From Saccharomonospora amisosensis (GTDB taxonomy: Bacteria; Actinomycetota; Actinomycetes; Mycobacteriales; Pseudonocardiaceae), in assembly GCF_011761185.1 (NCBI RefSeq), contig NZ_JAAOYM010000001.1:186001-250000 (forward strand): a stretch of 64,000 nt of DNA, read 5' to 3'. Below, piece by piece: positions 23,830 to 33,096 of the stretch (position 1 is the stretch's first letter; each line of letters starts with the position of its first letter). The position numbers and the translations under genes were made by a program. Below the pieces are notes generated by a model. It was given only the letters and a program-made list of their open reading frames with translations. It was not told the origin of the DNA and ran no database searches.

Positions 23830-24180
23830 ATGGAAATCGTCTACGACCTTCTCGTGGTGACTCACCTGCTGGGCATGGCGGGCATCATCAGCGGCGTGGT
23901 GGCGCGCGCCATCACAACCGCGGGGCCCGCCGGTGCCATCACCCTCTACAGTGCTGGGGCCCAGGTGATCACCGGCCTCGCCCTGGTCGGGATCGCGTCA
24001 GCGGGCCTGGTCGCCGCAGACGTGAACAACACCAAGGTCGCGGTCAAGCTCGGTATCGCGGTGCTCGTGCTCGTGCTGGCTCACGTGTTGTGGCGCAGGC
24101 CGCAGTCCTCCGGTAAGGGCCTCTTCGCGACACTGGCCGGGCTCACTGTGGCAAACGTCGTCATCGCTGTGTTCTGGTGA
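23830..24180 (+). CDS. Small integral membrane protein under a BlaI box
   Basis: 116 residues with four hydrophobic segments: VYDLLVVTHLLGMAGIISGVVA, TLYSAGAQVITGLALVGIA, AVKLGIAVLVLVLAHVLW and FATLAGLTVANVVIAVFW. No catalytic motif is seen; H in VTHLLGMAG near the N-terminus would sit inside the membrane and could bind a cofactor. It ends 20 bases inside the convergent gene. Regulation by the upstream BlaI/M56 pair is likely because a perfect BlaI box overlaps its promoter. Confidence 0.8.
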   Translation: MEIVYDLLVVTHLLGMAGIISGVVARAITTAGPAGAITLYSAGAQVITGLALVGIASAGLVAADVNNTKVAVKLGIAVLVLVLAHVLWRRPQSSGKGLFATLAGLTVANVVIAVFW

Positions 24181-24577
24181 CCCGGTTCGGCGCCGTCCTG
24201 CGTAGCCACAGCAGCCCCACCACCGGCAACACCAACGGGATGAACAGGTAGCCCCTGCCGTAGTCGGACCACACGGTCTCGTCGGGGAACGCGGCCGGGT
24301 CCAGCAGGCTCAGCGTGCCGACGGCCAACACCCCGGCGAGTTCTATCGAGCACGCTGTCAGCGCGACGCGCCACCAGGTGGTGCTCGCCTTCGCCAGTGC
24401 CACGGTCGCCACCACGTACACCACGGCGGCGAAGGCGGAGAGCGCGTACGGCAGGGGCGCTTCGTCGAAGCGGGTGGCGAGCTGCACGGCGGCGCGTGAG
24501 GTGGCGGCCACGGCGAAGATCGCGTAGATCGCCACGAGAACCCGTCCGGGGCCGGTGGCTGTCGCGGGTTCAGACAT
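24161..24577 (-). CDS. Integral membrane protein, second gene of a two-gene unit
   Basis: 138 residues with four hydrophobic segments (VLVAIYAIFAVAAT, YALSAFAAVVYVVATVALA, VALTACSIELAGVLAVGTLSLL and GYLFIPLVLPVVGLLWL). This looks like the small conserved actinobacterial membrane proteins usually called integral membrane protein. Its start overlaps the end of the upstream gene by eight bases, so both are made from one mRNA. No function can be assigned. Confidence 0.8.
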   Translation of the reverse strand: MSEPATATGPGRVLVAIYAIFAVAATSRAAVQLATRFDEAPLPYALSAFAAVVYVVATVALAKASTTWWRVALTACSIELAGVLAVGTLSLLDPAAFPDETVWSDYGRGYLFIPLVLPVVGLLWLRRTAPNRVTRTQR

Positions 24578-24935
24578 TGGCGCCCTCCCACACCTGATAC
24601 ATGCGCAGCACCAGCACCGGGACGGTCAGGCAGGCGACACCGAGAACCGCCGTGCTCGACCGAGTGCGCTCGGCGAGCGCCCAGACCGTGCCGATCGGGA
24701 GCACCAGAAGTGAGCCAACCAGGTAGGCCAGGAACGTCACCATGCTCCCCGGCCGCTCACCGCTGATCATGAGCACGATCGCGAGCACAACCTGCACCGC
24801 CAGTAGCGCCTCCACCGCGGCCAGCCCGAGCAGCAATGGCCGAGCGGGCGGCCGGTTTCTCGCCACCAGGACGAAACTCCATACCGCGACGGCAAGCGAG
24901 CACACCGCGACCGCCGTTGCGTACCCTGTGACCAC
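24570..24935 (-). CDS. Integral membrane protein, first gene of a two-gene unit
   Basis: 121 residues from GTG 24935, preceded by GGGGAGGA; the longer frame from 24968 would begin inside a BlaI box. Four hydrophobic segments can be seen (TAVAVCSLAVAVWSFVLVA, LLGLAAVEALLAVQVVLAIVLMI, FLAYLVGSLLVLPIGTVWALA and TAVLGVACLTVPVLVLRMY). It carries no known motif. The second BlaI box of the region lies 16 bases before its start, suggesting shared control with the gene at 23830. Confidence 0.78.
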   Translation of the reverse strand: MVTGYATAVAVCSLAVAVWSFVLVARNRPPARPLLLGLAAVEALLAVQVVLAIVLMISGERPGSMVTFLAYLVGSLLVLPIGTVWALAERTRSSTAVLGVACLTVPVLVLRMYQVWEGANV

Positions 24936-24950
24936 GGTCCTCCCCTCAGC

Positions 24951-24967
24951 TACTACTAGCCGTAGCA
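24951..24967. promoter_or_regulatory. Second BlaI box, upstream of the minus-strand membrane genes
   Basis: TACTAC (24951-24956), five bases, GTAGCA (24962-24967). It matches the box at 23803 except for one base and keeps the same 5-base centre. Confidence 0.65.
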
Positions 24968-25219
24968 TAGAGGTTCCCTTACCCGGCTTCGCCAGTAGCC
25001 GGTGTGGTCGACGGACGCGGCCTTAGTGGCTGTCCCACTTCACCTTCCGTGGCCCCTTGCGCGGGTATCCGGTGCCCGCCTTCGTGGCATGGCGCCGCGG
25101 CAGTCGCTCGGGTAGCGTCCGTGGCAGAAGCCAGTAGCGGCCGAGGCTGCTCGATGCGCCGGTGCTCATCACTCATCCCACGATTCCTTGCCCAGCACAC
25201 CGAGAAAGCCGAGGTCTTC

Positions 25220-26161
25220 ATGTCCGCTTCCGACACCCAGACAAAGCCGAGGCGCCCCAAATCCATCACCTCCGGACCCAAGTCGTTGCCGGAGCACCTG
25301 ACGGTCAAGGTGTTCGTGCTCGTGCCGTTGCTGGCGCTGACGGTGGCCGTACCCTTCGCGTGGGGCTGGGGACTGAGCTGGCTGGACATCGGGCTTGCCG
25401 CGTTCTTCTTCGTGCTCAGCGGCCTCGGCGTGACCGTCGGCTACCACCGGCTGTTCACCCATGGCTCGTTCAAGGCCAAGAAGCCGTTGCGTATCGCGCT
25501 CGCCATCGCGGGCAGTTTCGCCGCGCAGGGACAGGTGACGGCCTGGGTCGCCGACCACCGCAGGCACCATGCGTTCTCCGATCGCGCGGGCGATCCGCAT
25601 TCGCCGTGGCTGTTCGGTACCAGTCCCTCGGCGCTGGCCAAGGGGTTCTGGCACTCCCACATGGGCTGGCTGTTCGAGCGTGAGGTCACCAACGCGGAGC
25701 GGTTCGCGCCCGACCTGCTCGCCGAGCGTTCGATCCGGACGGTTGACCGGCTGTTCCCGCTGTGGGTGGTGCTCAGTCTGGTGTTGCCCGGACTGATCGG
25801 CGGGTTGCTCACCTGGTCGTTGTGGGGCGGTGTGACGGCGTTCTTCTGGGCCGGGTTGGTCAGGGTGGGGCTGCTGCATCACGTGACCTGGTCGGTGAAC
25901 TCGATCTGTCACATGATCGGGGAGCGGCCCTTCGCCAGCAGGGACAAGGCCGCGAACTTCTGGCCGCTGGCGATCCTCTCCTTCGGTGAGGCCTGGCACA
26001 ACCTGCACCATGCCGACCCCACCTGCGCGCGGCACGGCGTGCTGCGCGGCCAGATCGACATCTCCGCCCGGCTGATCTGGATCTTCGAAAAGCTGGGCTG
26101 GGTACGGGACGTGCGCTGGCCGACCTCCGGGCGGCTCGACCGGCTCGCCGCGACAGCCTAG
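25220..26161 (+). CDS. Acyl-CoA/fatty-acid desaturase (delta-9 type)
   Basis: 313 residues from ATG 25220. The three histidine boxes of membrane desaturases are clear: HRLFTHGSF, DHRRHHAFSDR and WHNLHHADP, holding the di-iron centre. Hydrophobic pairs flank them (VLVPLLALTVAVPFAWGWG with IGLAAFFFVLSGLGV, and WVVLSLVLPGLIGGLL with GGVTAFFWAGLVRVGLL). It introduces a cis double bond, most likely at delta-9 of stearoyl or palmitoyl groups, in the cell membrane. Electron partner genes are not adjacent; some relatives use a separate oxidoreductase. Confidence 0.93.
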   Translation: MSASDTQTKPRRPKSITSGPKSLPEHLTVKVFVLVPLLALTVAVPFAWGWGLSWLDIGLAAFFFVLSGLGVTVGYHRLFTHGSFKAKKPLRIALAIAGSFAAQGQVTAWVADHRRHHAFSDRAGDPHSPWLFGTSPSALAKGFWHSHMGWLFEREVTNAERFAPDLLAERSIRTVDRLFPLWVVLSLVLPGLIGGLLTWSLWGGVTAFFWAGLVRVGLLHHVTWSVNSICHMIGERPFASRDKAANFWPLAILSFGEAWHNLHHADPTCARHGVLRGQIDISARLIWIFEKLGWVRDVRWPTSGRLDRLAATA

Positions 26162-26345
26162 CTTCCCCTCCTCATGCGGCCGGTCGCCGCTGTTCCACCA
26201 CTCCACGGCCCGCCATCCGAGGCGACTGATCCACCCAGCAGGTCACGGCCGCGCCACGATGTCGTCGTGTTGCAGGAGTCCGTACTCCTGCCGCGCCACT
26301 CTCGGCTACGGTCATGCGGGTGCCTGAACTGGGTGGAGGAACGCG

Positions 26346-27794
26346 ATGACGAGCGCCGTGACCGGTCGCGGTCCGGGCGTGCCCGCCGTACAACAAGTGC
26401 CTCCGGGACCTGCGACACCGTCCTCGGATCCGCCGGACGATCCGAAGGGGCCGAGGTCCGGGTTCGCGTGGCTGCTCGAGCTGCCTGCCAGGGCGGTTCG
26501 CAACCTCACCGCGTCCGCCGCGACCACACCGGGCAGGTTGACCTTGATCGGCGCGGGCCTCATCGTGCTCTCGCTGGTCACCGGCCTGGTGGGCACGCTG
26601 TCGGTGCAGGACAGGGCCAACACGATCGACGGCCTTGTCGAGCACCGCGAACCGCTCGCGGCCGCCGCGCAGCAGGTCTACCGGTCACTGTCGGACGCCG
26701 ACGCCACGGCGGCGAGTTCGCTGCTCTCCACCGGAGGTGAGGCGCCCGCGCTGCGGGACCGCTACGAGTTCGACATCGCCAAGGCGGGTGCCGCACTGGC
26801 CAAGGCCGCTTCCGACTCCGCGAGCGTGCCCGCGGCCGCCGAGCAGGTCAACATCCTCAACCAGCTGTTGCCGGTCTACACCGGCCTTGTCGAGACCGCA
26901 CGGGCCAACAACCTGCAGGGCTTCCCCGCCGGAGCCGCCTACCTGCGCGAGGCGTCCGAACTCATGCGCGCGAAGATCCTGCCCGCCGCGCACCGGCTCT
27001 ACGAGACCGACACCGAGCGGCTGCTCGCGGAGCAGGACGACGCCACCAGCTTCCCGTGGCTGACCACGGTGCTGGTGCTGGGTCTGGTCGCGGCGCTTGT
27101 GGTGACGCAGGTCTATCTCAGGCGCAAGACGAACCGGGTGTTCAACATCGGTCTTCTCGCGGGCACGGTCGCCGTCGGCGTGGTCGTGCTGTGGACCGCG
27201 ACCGCGCTGATCGTGCAGAGCGTGCAGGTCAGCGGTGGTAGAGAAGACGGAACCGAACACGTCGACCTGCTCGTGCGGGCACGCATCGCGGCACTGCAGG
27301 CCCGCGCCGACGAGACGCTCACCCTGGTGGCCAGGGGCGGCGGCGAGCAGTACGAGAAGGAGTTCACCGTCCAGTTCCAGCGCCTCGCCGGCCAGGACGG
27401 CCAGGGTGGTCTGCTCGACCAGGCACGGCAGAGCGCGGCGGGGCAGTCGTCGGCGCAGCACCTCGAGTCGGCCACCGAGGCCGCGAGCGCGTGGCTGGCC
27501 GCCCACGAGAAGGTGCGTGCGTTGGATTCCTCGGGCAGCCACCTGGAAGCCGTCGCTATGGCCATCGGCGGGCAGTCCGGACAGGACGCCGACGGCAGTG
27601 CCGCGGCCGCGTTCAACCGCCTTGACAAGGAACTCGCCGCGGCGATCAGCGCGGGGCGGCAGAACTTCCTCGACGACACCACCAACGGGTCGAGAGCGCT
27701 CACCTTGCTGGCTCCCGGGTTCGCGGTACTCACCGTGATCGCCGCGCTCGGCTCGACGCTCGGAATCCGCGAACGCCTGCGGGAGTATCGCTGA
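26346..27794 (+). CDS. glnX: GlnX-like transmembrane protein of the pknG operon
   Basis: 482 residues from ATG 26346 with GGAGGA upstream. A short proline-rich cytoplasmic head is followed by one membrane segment (LTLIGAGLIVLSLVTGLVG), an outer helical domain of about 135 residues, two central membrane segments, a second outer domain and a last membrane segment (LLAPGFAVLTVIAALGSTLG). The layout and position match GlnX of Corynebacterium and its mycobacterial counterpart, which joins the GlnH sensor lipoprotein to the kinase PknG. Its stop overlaps the glnH start (TGATG). Confidence 0.88.
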   Translation: MTSAVTGRGPGVPAVQQVPPGPATPSSDPPDDPKGPRSGFAWLLELPARAVRNLTASAATTPGRLTLIGAGLIVLSLVTGLVGTLSVQDRANTIDGLVEHREPLAAAAQQVYRSLSDADATAASSLLSTGGEAPALRDRYEFDIAKAGAALAKAASDSASVPAAAEQVNILNQLLPVYTGLVETARANNLQGFPAGAAYLREASELMRAKILPAAHRLYETDTERLLAEQDDATSFPWLTTVLVLGLVAALVVTQVYLRRKTNRVFNIGLLAGTVAVGVVVLWTATALIVQSVQVSGGREDGTEHVDLLVRARIAALQARADETLTLVARGGGEQYEKEFTVQFQRLAGQDGQGGLLDQARQSAAGQSSAQHLESATEAASAWLAAHEKVRALDSSGSHLEAVAMAIGGQSGQDADGSAAAAFNRLDKELAAAISAGRQNFLDDTTNGSRALTLLAPGFAVLTVIAALGSTLGIRERLREYR

Positions 27795-28753
27795 TGAGAA
27801 CCGCGAGACCGCTGCTGTCGCTGCTGTCACTACTGGCCGTACTGCTCGCGGGTTGCGCCTCACCGGGCGCCCCGGTGGACCCGGCACCCATCGGCACACC
27901 GCAGCGTCCGATGCCACCCAACGCCGTGATCGGGGCCGACGTCGAGGGCGGTGGCTCCGGCGACAGTGATTGCGACCCCGCGGCCAGCCTCAGTCCCAAC
28001 GGCGCGATCTCGGCCGGTTCCACGATGGCCGAGATCAAGCAGCGCGGTTACCTCAAGGCGGGCGTGGACCAGAACACCTTCCTGTTCGGGTTCCGCGATC
28101 CCACCACGGGACGGCTGGAAGGCTTCGACATCGACATCGCCAAGGAGATCGCCCGCGCCATTTTCGGCGATCCGGACGCCATCCAGTTCCGGGCCATCAG
28201 TTCGGCGCAGCGGGATGTCGCACTGATGAACGGTGACGTCGACATCGTCGTTCGCACCTACTCGATCACCTGCCAGCGCCTGCAGAAGGTCGGTTTCTCC
28301 ACGGTGTACTACGTGGCGGGGCAGCGGGTGCTGGTGAAGCAGAACTCACAGGTAGGCGGAATCGGCGACCTCGGAGGTAAGCGGGTGTGCGCCACCAAGG
28401 AGTCCACCTCGTTGGAGAACATCGCGAACTCGGAGCCGAAACCGGTCCCGGTCTCGGTCGACGACTGGTCCGACTGTCTGGTGATGCTCCAACAAGGTCA
28501 GGTGGACGCCGTCTCGACCGACGACACGATCCTCGCAGGGATGGCTGAGCAGGACCCGACGACCAAGATCGTCGGGGACCGGTTCACCGAAGAACTCTAC
28601 GGCGTTGGCATTCCCAAGGAGAATGAGGACATGGTGCGCTTCGTCAACGCCGTCCTCGAAGACATCAGGGGCAGCGCCTGGAAGCGCAGCTACGACAACT
28701 GGCTGCGCGAGCGGCTCGGCCCGGCTTCCCCGCCCGCACCCAGGTATCGGTGA
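27794..28753 (+). CDS. glnH: GlnH-type solute-binding lipoprotein, sensor for PknG
   Basis: 319 residues. The signal peptide ends in LLAVLLAGC, a lipobox, so the protein is anchored on the outer face. The rest is a type 3 solute-binding fold: KAGVDQNTFLFGFRDPTTGRLEGFDIDIAKEIARAIFG and the later LGGKRVCATKESTSLENIA and VDAVSTDDTILAGM. In Corynebacterium and Mycobacterium this protein senses aspartate and glutamate and signals through GlnX to PknG. No cognate ABC permease or ATPase is present, which supports a sensing role. Confidence 0.92.
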   Translation: MRTARPLLSLLSLLAVLLAGCASPGAPVDPAPIGTPQRPMPPNAVIGADVEGGGSGDSDCDPAASLSPNGAISAGSTMAEIKQRGYLKAGVDQNTFLFGFRDPTTGRLEGFDIDIAKEIARAIFGDPDAIQFRAISSAQRDVALMNGDVDIVVRTYSITCQRLQKVGFSTVYYVAGQRVLVKQNSQVGGIGDLGGKRVCATKESTSLENIANSEPKPVPVSVDDWSDCLVMLQQGQVDAVSTDDTILAGMAEQDPTTKIVGDRFTEELYGVGIPKENEDMVRFVNAVLEDIRGSAWKRSYDNWLRERLGPASPPAPRYR

Positions 28754-28771
28754 CAGCTTTCGGAGGTAGCA

Positions 28772-31255
28772 GTGTCGCAAGAGCCAGGAGAATCCCGGCA
28801 CGAGCGGCGGGAGGAACCCGGCGAGCCGCGGGAAAGCGACAGCGCACCGGAGGCGGAGGCGCTGACCACGTCCATCGGCGCGCCCCAGGACCTTCCGCAG
28901 CAGCGGGTGGTGCCGCAGGAGCAGGTTGCGCAGACCACGTGGCAGGCAGCCGACGAGCAGCAGGCACAGCCGACCAGCGTGCTGGCTGCCGCCGCTCCGG
29001 TGACCGAGAGCATCACCCCACCCATGCCTGTTCCCGAACCAAGCGTGCCTGCTGAGTTGCCGGACCCTGGCACCGAAAGCGTGCTGCCCCCCAGCACGAG
29101 CAGCGGGCTGGGCACCGGAGCCGGAACCGGGCCGGACACCGGTTCCGGTGCCTTCCCAGGAACCTCCCGGCGCACGGCATCTCGATCCCGGCGAGGCAGG
29201 CTGGGAGCAGGTCTCGTCGAGGTGCCGCAGGTTCCCTACCGTGACCCGGCTTCGGCGGTGCTGACCAACCCGGCGGTGTCGGAGGAGAAGCGCTTCTGCG
29301 GAAACTGTGGCGCGAAGGTGGGCAGGAGTCGAAACGGTGAGCCCGGGAATCCGGAAGGCTACTGCGACGACTGCGGCACCCGGTTCTCGTTCGTACCCAA
29401 GCTGCGGCCGGGCGAACTGGTCGGGGGCCAGTACGAGGTGCTCGGTGCGCTCGCCTACGGCGGGCTCGGCTGGATCTACCTCGCCCGTGACCACAATGTG
29501 AGCAGCCGGTGGGTGGTCCTCAAAGGACTCATCAACACCGGTGACACCACCGCGATGGCCGCCGCCGTCAACGAGACACGATTCCTCGCCGAGGTCGAGC
29601 ACCCCAACATCGTCAAGATCTACAACTTCGTCCAGCACCCGGACCCGGACACCGGCAACGCCGTCGGCTACATCGTGATGGAGTACGTGGGTGGGCAGTC
29701 GCTGCGGCAGCTCGCACTGGCTCATCACAGGGAAACCGGCAGGGCCGAGCCGCTGCCGATCGGTCAGGTGATCGCGTACGGGCTGGAGATTTTGCCCGCG
29801 CTCGGCTACCTGCACAGCCAGAACCTGCTGTACTGCGATCTCAAGCCGGACAACGTCATCCAGACGCACGAACAGCTCAAGCTGATCGACCTCGGCGCGG
29901 TGCGGCGCATGGACGACTACTCCAGCCCGCTGTTCTTCACCTCCGGTTACAGCGCCCCCGAACTTCCGACCCGTGGCGCCTCGGTGGCATCGGACCTGTT
30001 CACCGTCGGCCGCACGCTTGCGGTTCTCAGTTTCGAGTTCAGTGGCTACACCACGAGGTACAAGACCACGCTGCCGGCTGCCGACGACGTGCCGCTGTTC
30101 AAGCTGTTCGGTTCCTACTACCGCTTTCTGCGCAGGGCGACGCACGCCGACCCGGACCGACGCTTCCTTTCCGCCGAGGACATGGCCGACCAGCTCACCG
30201 GTGTGCTGCGCGAGATCATGGCGCTCGGCACCGGCAAGCCGAGGCCCGGACCCTCCACCGTGTTCGGACCGGAGACCAACACCTTCGGCGTTGACCTGAC
30301 CGTTCCGCCGCCAGGCGAGCCCGTGCCACTGCCCGACCCGCACGAGGTGGTCACCGGCCTGCCGATCCCGCAGGTCTACACCGACGATCCGGGCGCGGGC
30401 GTGCTCGCGAGCACGTTGTCGGTCGACCCGAAGACCGCGATCGAGGCGCTCGCCAACGCACCGAGGGAATCCATCGAGGTGCGGCTGCGCATCGTGCGCG
30501 CCCGCATCGATCTCGGCGAGCTGGCCGAGGCGAACCGGCAGTTGCAGGCCGCGCAGTACCTGGCGATCAAGACCGGTTACCCGCACGACTGGCGCATCGA
30601 CTGGTACCGGGGGCTGATCGAACTCGCAGGCGGGCGGCCTCGGGTCGCGCATGTGGCGTTCGACGCGGTATACGACGAGCTGCCCGGGGAGATCGCACCG
30701 AAGCTGGCGCTGGCCATCAGTGCCGAAGCGGTCGGTGACTACTTCAACGCTTCCCGGATCTACGAGCTGGTCTGGCGCACCGACAGGTCCTACGTCAGCG
30801 CCGCATTCGGCCTGGCGAGGGTGTACCTGGCGCAGGGTGCGAGGGCGGGCGCCATCGAGGTGCTGGAGTCCGTGCCCGCGTCCTCCACTCACCATGTGGC
30901 CGCACAGGTCGCCGCCATCAAGATCAAGACTCAGGTCAGTGGAAGCAGTGATCAGGCGATGGTCGAACGCGACCTGCTGGACGCCGCGGGGAGGCTGGAG
31001 CGGCTTGCGCTGGACGCCGAGCGCAGGACGCGGCTCGCGGCCGAGGTGCTCGAGGCGGCCTTCGCATGGTTGCGGTCGGGCCGAGTGGCTCCGAGGCGAG
31101 GTTCCAAGATCCTCGGTTGGGAGCTGTCCGAACGCGAGCTGCGGTTCGGGCTCGAACGCTGCTACCGGGCGCTTGCCAGGCTGGCCACCCGCACGGAGCA
31201 GCGGATCGAACTCGTCGACAAGGCCAACGCCATTCGACCGCGCACCTTGACCTGA
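28772..31255 (+). CDS. pknG: Serine/threonine protein kinase PknG
   Basis: 827 residues from GTG 28772, six bases after GGAGGT. Residues 1-150 are low-complexity, Pro/Glu/Ser-rich. A rubredoxin-like metal site follows (Cys176, Cys179, Cys198, Cys201), then the kinase domain at about 221-490 with the Lys251 ATP contact, YCDLKPDNV at 354-362 and DLG at 373-375 in place of DFG. TPR-like helices fill residues about 530-800. PknG phosphorylates the FHA protein GarA/OdhI, which controls 2-oxoglutarate use. The N-terminal disordered part is longer than in mycobacteria. Confidence 0.95.
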   Translation: MSQEPGESRHERREEPGEPRESDSAPEAEALTTSIGAPQDLPQQRVVPQEQVAQTTWQAADEQQAQPTSVLAAAAPVTESITPPMPVPEPSVPAELPDPGTESVLPPSTSSGLGTGAGTGPDTGSGAFPGTSRRTASRSRRGRLGAGLVEVPQVPYRDPASAVLTNPAVSEEKRFCGNCGAKVGRSRNGEPGNPEGYCDDCGTRFSFVPKLRPGELVGGQYEVLGALAYGGLGWIYLARDHNVSSRWVVLKGLINTGDTTAMAAAVNETRFLAEVEHPNIVKIYNFVQHPDPDTGNAVGYIVMEYVGGQSLRQLALAHHRETGRAEPLPIGQVIAYGLEILPALGYLHSQNLLYCDLKPDNVIQTHEQLKLIDLGAVRRMDDYSSPLFFTSGYSAPELPTRGASVASDLFTVGRTLAVLSFEFSGYTTRYKTTLPAADDVPLFKLFGSYYRFLRRATHADPDRRFLSAEDMADQLTGVLREIMALGTGKPRPGPSTVFGPETNTFGVDLTVPPPGEPVPLPDPHEVVTGLPIPQVYTDDPGAGVLASTLSVDPKTAIEALANAPRESIEVRLRIVRARIDLGELAEANRQLQAAQYLAIKTGYPHDWRIDWYRGLIELAGGRPRVAHVAFDAVYDELPGEIAPKLALAISAEAVGDYFNASRIYELVWRTDRSYVSAAFGLARVYLAQGARAGAIEVLESVPASSTHHVAAQVAAIKIKTQVSGSSDQAMVERDLLDAAGRLERLALDAERRTRLAAEVLEAAFAWLRSGRVAPRRGSKILGWELSERELRFGLERCYRALARLATRTEQRIELVDKANAIRPRTLT

Positions 31256-31272
31256 CCGGCTGGGCCTGCGGG

Positions 31273-32433
31273 CTACGCGGCCCGCAACTCGACGATGGTG
31301 ACGTCCGGTGGCGCGCCGACGCGCACCGGCGGGCCCCAGAACCCCGCGCCACGGGTGACATACAGCTTGGTGTCCTCGACCTGGTAGAACCCTGCGACCG
31401 CGCCCTGCTGCAGGTTCACTATCAGTTCGAACGGGGAGAGCTGGCCGCCGTGGGTGTGGCCCGCGAGCATCAGGTCTACGTCGTGTCGCACCGCGTGCCG
31501 CACATCCACCGGCTGGTGCGCAACGAGCACGACGGCTCGGGAGGGGTCGCGCCCGGCCACTGCTTCGCCGACATCGCCAGCGTCCTGCCACTGGTAGCCC
31601 GTGGCGTCGTTGATGCCCGCGAGGTCGAACACGCCGCCGTTGTGGCTGATCTCGACCCGCTCGTTGCGCAGCGGGCGGATGCCCAGCGAGGGCACGTACT
31701 CGACCCACTGCCGGTAGCCCACGTAGTACTCGTGGTTGCCGGTCACATAGAAGGTGCCGTAGCTGCTGCGCAACCGCGCCAGCGGTGCGGCGGCGTCGGC
31801 AAGGTCGGCGACGTCACCGTCCACCAGGTCCCCCGCCAGCGCCACCACGTCAGGCCGTTCGGCGTTGACGAGATCGACGACGCGTTCGGTGAACGAGCGG
31901 CCGAGGATCGGGCCGAGGTGCAGGTCACTGATCAGCGCGATGCGGCACCCTGCGGCTCGTGGGTCGAGCCTGCGCAGCGTGATGGGAACCCTCGTGACCG
32001 TGGGCGGACCCAAAGCGACCGTGGTCCCGTAGCCGACCAGGCCGGCGACCGTGACGCCTGCGACCGCCGCGGCACCTCGTGCGAGCACCACCCGCCTGCT
32101 CACCGAGCCTGGACTGGCGTCAGCGGAAGCGGGCCGCTTCCGCGTCCAAGGCAACAACACCAACCTGGGCAACTCCAGCACCAGCAGCGCCAGCAACAGG
32201 TAGAAGAAGACCGCCAGCCACAGGTAGCCGGGCCAGGTGAACCATCGCGCGATGTCGGGGTTGAGCCGGGTTCCGAGAGCCAGCGCCGCCACCATCAGCA
32301 GCGCAAGCGCCACCAGCACCGCCGTGCCGACCCGGCGGGCGGTGGTGCCCGCACGGGTGGTGTCGATGACCAGGCGTTTCCAGAGGTAGAGGTGGACGAG
32401 GGCCAGCAGGCCGATCGCCACGAAGAAGAACAT
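31273..32433 (-). CDS. Membrane-anchored metallophosphoesterase
   Basis: 386 residues. Four hydrophobic segments fill roughly residues 1-140 (VAIGLLALVHLYLW, VGTAVLVALALLMVAALALG, GYLWLAVFFYLLLALLVLELP and a fourth near GAAAVAGVTVAGLVGYG). The calcineurin-like core follows: ISDLHLGPILG, ALAGDLVDGD, VTGNHEYY, LVAHQPVDV and LAGHTHGGQ. It resembles YaeI/YkuE-type phosphoesterases with the active site outside the membrane. Its ATG shares one base with the stop of the thioesterase upstream (32433). The convergent pknG ends 17 bases away. Substrate unknown, perhaps a phospholipid. Confidence 0.9.
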   Translation of the reverse strand: MFFFVAIGLLALVHLYLWKRLVIDTTRAGTTARRVGTAVLVALALLMVAALALGTRLNPDIARWFTWPGYLWLAVFFYLLLALLVLELPRLVLLPWTRKRPASADASPGSVSRRVVLARGAAAVAGVTVAGLVGYGTTVALGPPTVTRVPITLRRLDPRAAGCRIALISDLHLGPILGRSFTERVVDLVNAERPDVVALAGDLVDGDVADLADAAAPLARLRSSYGTFYVTGNHEYYVGYRQWVEYVPSLGIRPLRNERVEISHNGGVFDLAGINDATGYQWQDAGDVGEAVAGRDPSRAVVLVAHQPVDVRHAVRHDVDLMLAGHTHGGQLSPFELIVNLQQGAVAGFYQVEDTKLYVTRGAGFWGPPVRVGAPPDVTIVELRAA

Positions 32434-33014
32434 CAGGGATTGATGTCCCAGTCTCTGTGTCCGCTCTTCTGGCGCGCCTCACGGAACTTGTGCAGCGCGT
32501 CGGAGTCGCCGTGCGCGGTGAAGTGCCCGACCCCCACGGTGACGAACAGAGCTCTGGCCTGGACCGCGATGGGGCCGTCCTCGGCGTTGAGATGCCCGTT
32601 GGCGCTCACGTAGATCTTTCGGCCTGCCACACCGTCGAGCTTTGCCACGATGTGCAGGACCGAACCGACCGGGACCGGACGCCGGAAGTCGGTTTCCAGC
32701 TTGCCGGTCACCGCGGGCTTACGGAGCAGGTTGCCGACGGCGGTGCCGAGCGCCTCGTCGAACGCGCATGCGAGCAGGCCGCCGTGGGCGAGCCCTGGTG
32801 CGCCCTGATGCTGTTCCAGCACCGTGAACTGCGAGGTCACGACCGTGCCCTCAGCAACGGTCGACTGGATGTGCAGGCCGGAGTCAACCTCGTCGCCGCA
32901 ACCGAAGCAGTGGGCGTAGTGCACTCCCAGTTTGCTGCCCGGTGCCGGCGCGTCCGGGTGCGGTACGGCCGGTTCCGTATCGACCGGCGGCCAGCTCTGT
33001 GCGGGTTTGCTCAC
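32433..33014 (-). CDS. PaaI-like hotdog-fold thioesterase
   Basis: 193 residues from GTG 33014. The hotdog domain at about residues 50-165 includes HQGAPGLAHGGLLACAFDEALGTAVG, with the conserved HGG/Asp-Glu layout, and VTGKLETDFRRPVPVGSVL. An N-terminal CFGCGDEVDSGL motif is common in this actinobacterial subgroup. It likely hydrolyses acyl-CoA thioesters in the cytoplasm. Its stop overlaps the start of the metallophosphoesterase by one base, so the two are translated together. Confidence 0.88.
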   Translation of the reverse strand: MSKPAQSWPPVDTEPAVPHPDAPAPGSKLGVHYAHCFGCGDEVDSGLHIQSTVAEGTVVTSQFTVLEQHQGAPGLAHGGLLACAFDEALGTAVGNLLRKPAVTGKLETDFRRPVPVGSVLHIVAKLDGVAGRKIYVSANGHLNAEDGPIAVQARALFVTVGVGHFTAHGDSDALHKFREARQKSGHRDWDINP

Positions 33015-33044
33015 CCGTCCACGGTATCCGGTAGTCAGCGATTA

Positions 33045-33091
33045 CCGGGTGGCGGTCTCGCTCACAGGCCGTTGAGCTGACCGCCACCCGG
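33045..33091 (-). terminator. Terminator-like hairpin after the L,D-transpeptidase gene
   Basis: CCGGGTGGCGGTC (33045-33057) pairs perfectly with GACCGCCACCCGG (33079-33091) around a 21-base loop. It lies six bases past the transpeptidase stop and before the thioesterase start. Confidence 0.6.
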
Positions 33092-33096
33092 AAACG

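Noticed and set aside
28346-31708. A 1120-codon frame antisense to pknG
   Set aside because: High-GC codon bias opens this frame; the protein matches nothing, whereas pknG on the other strand has all kinase motifs.
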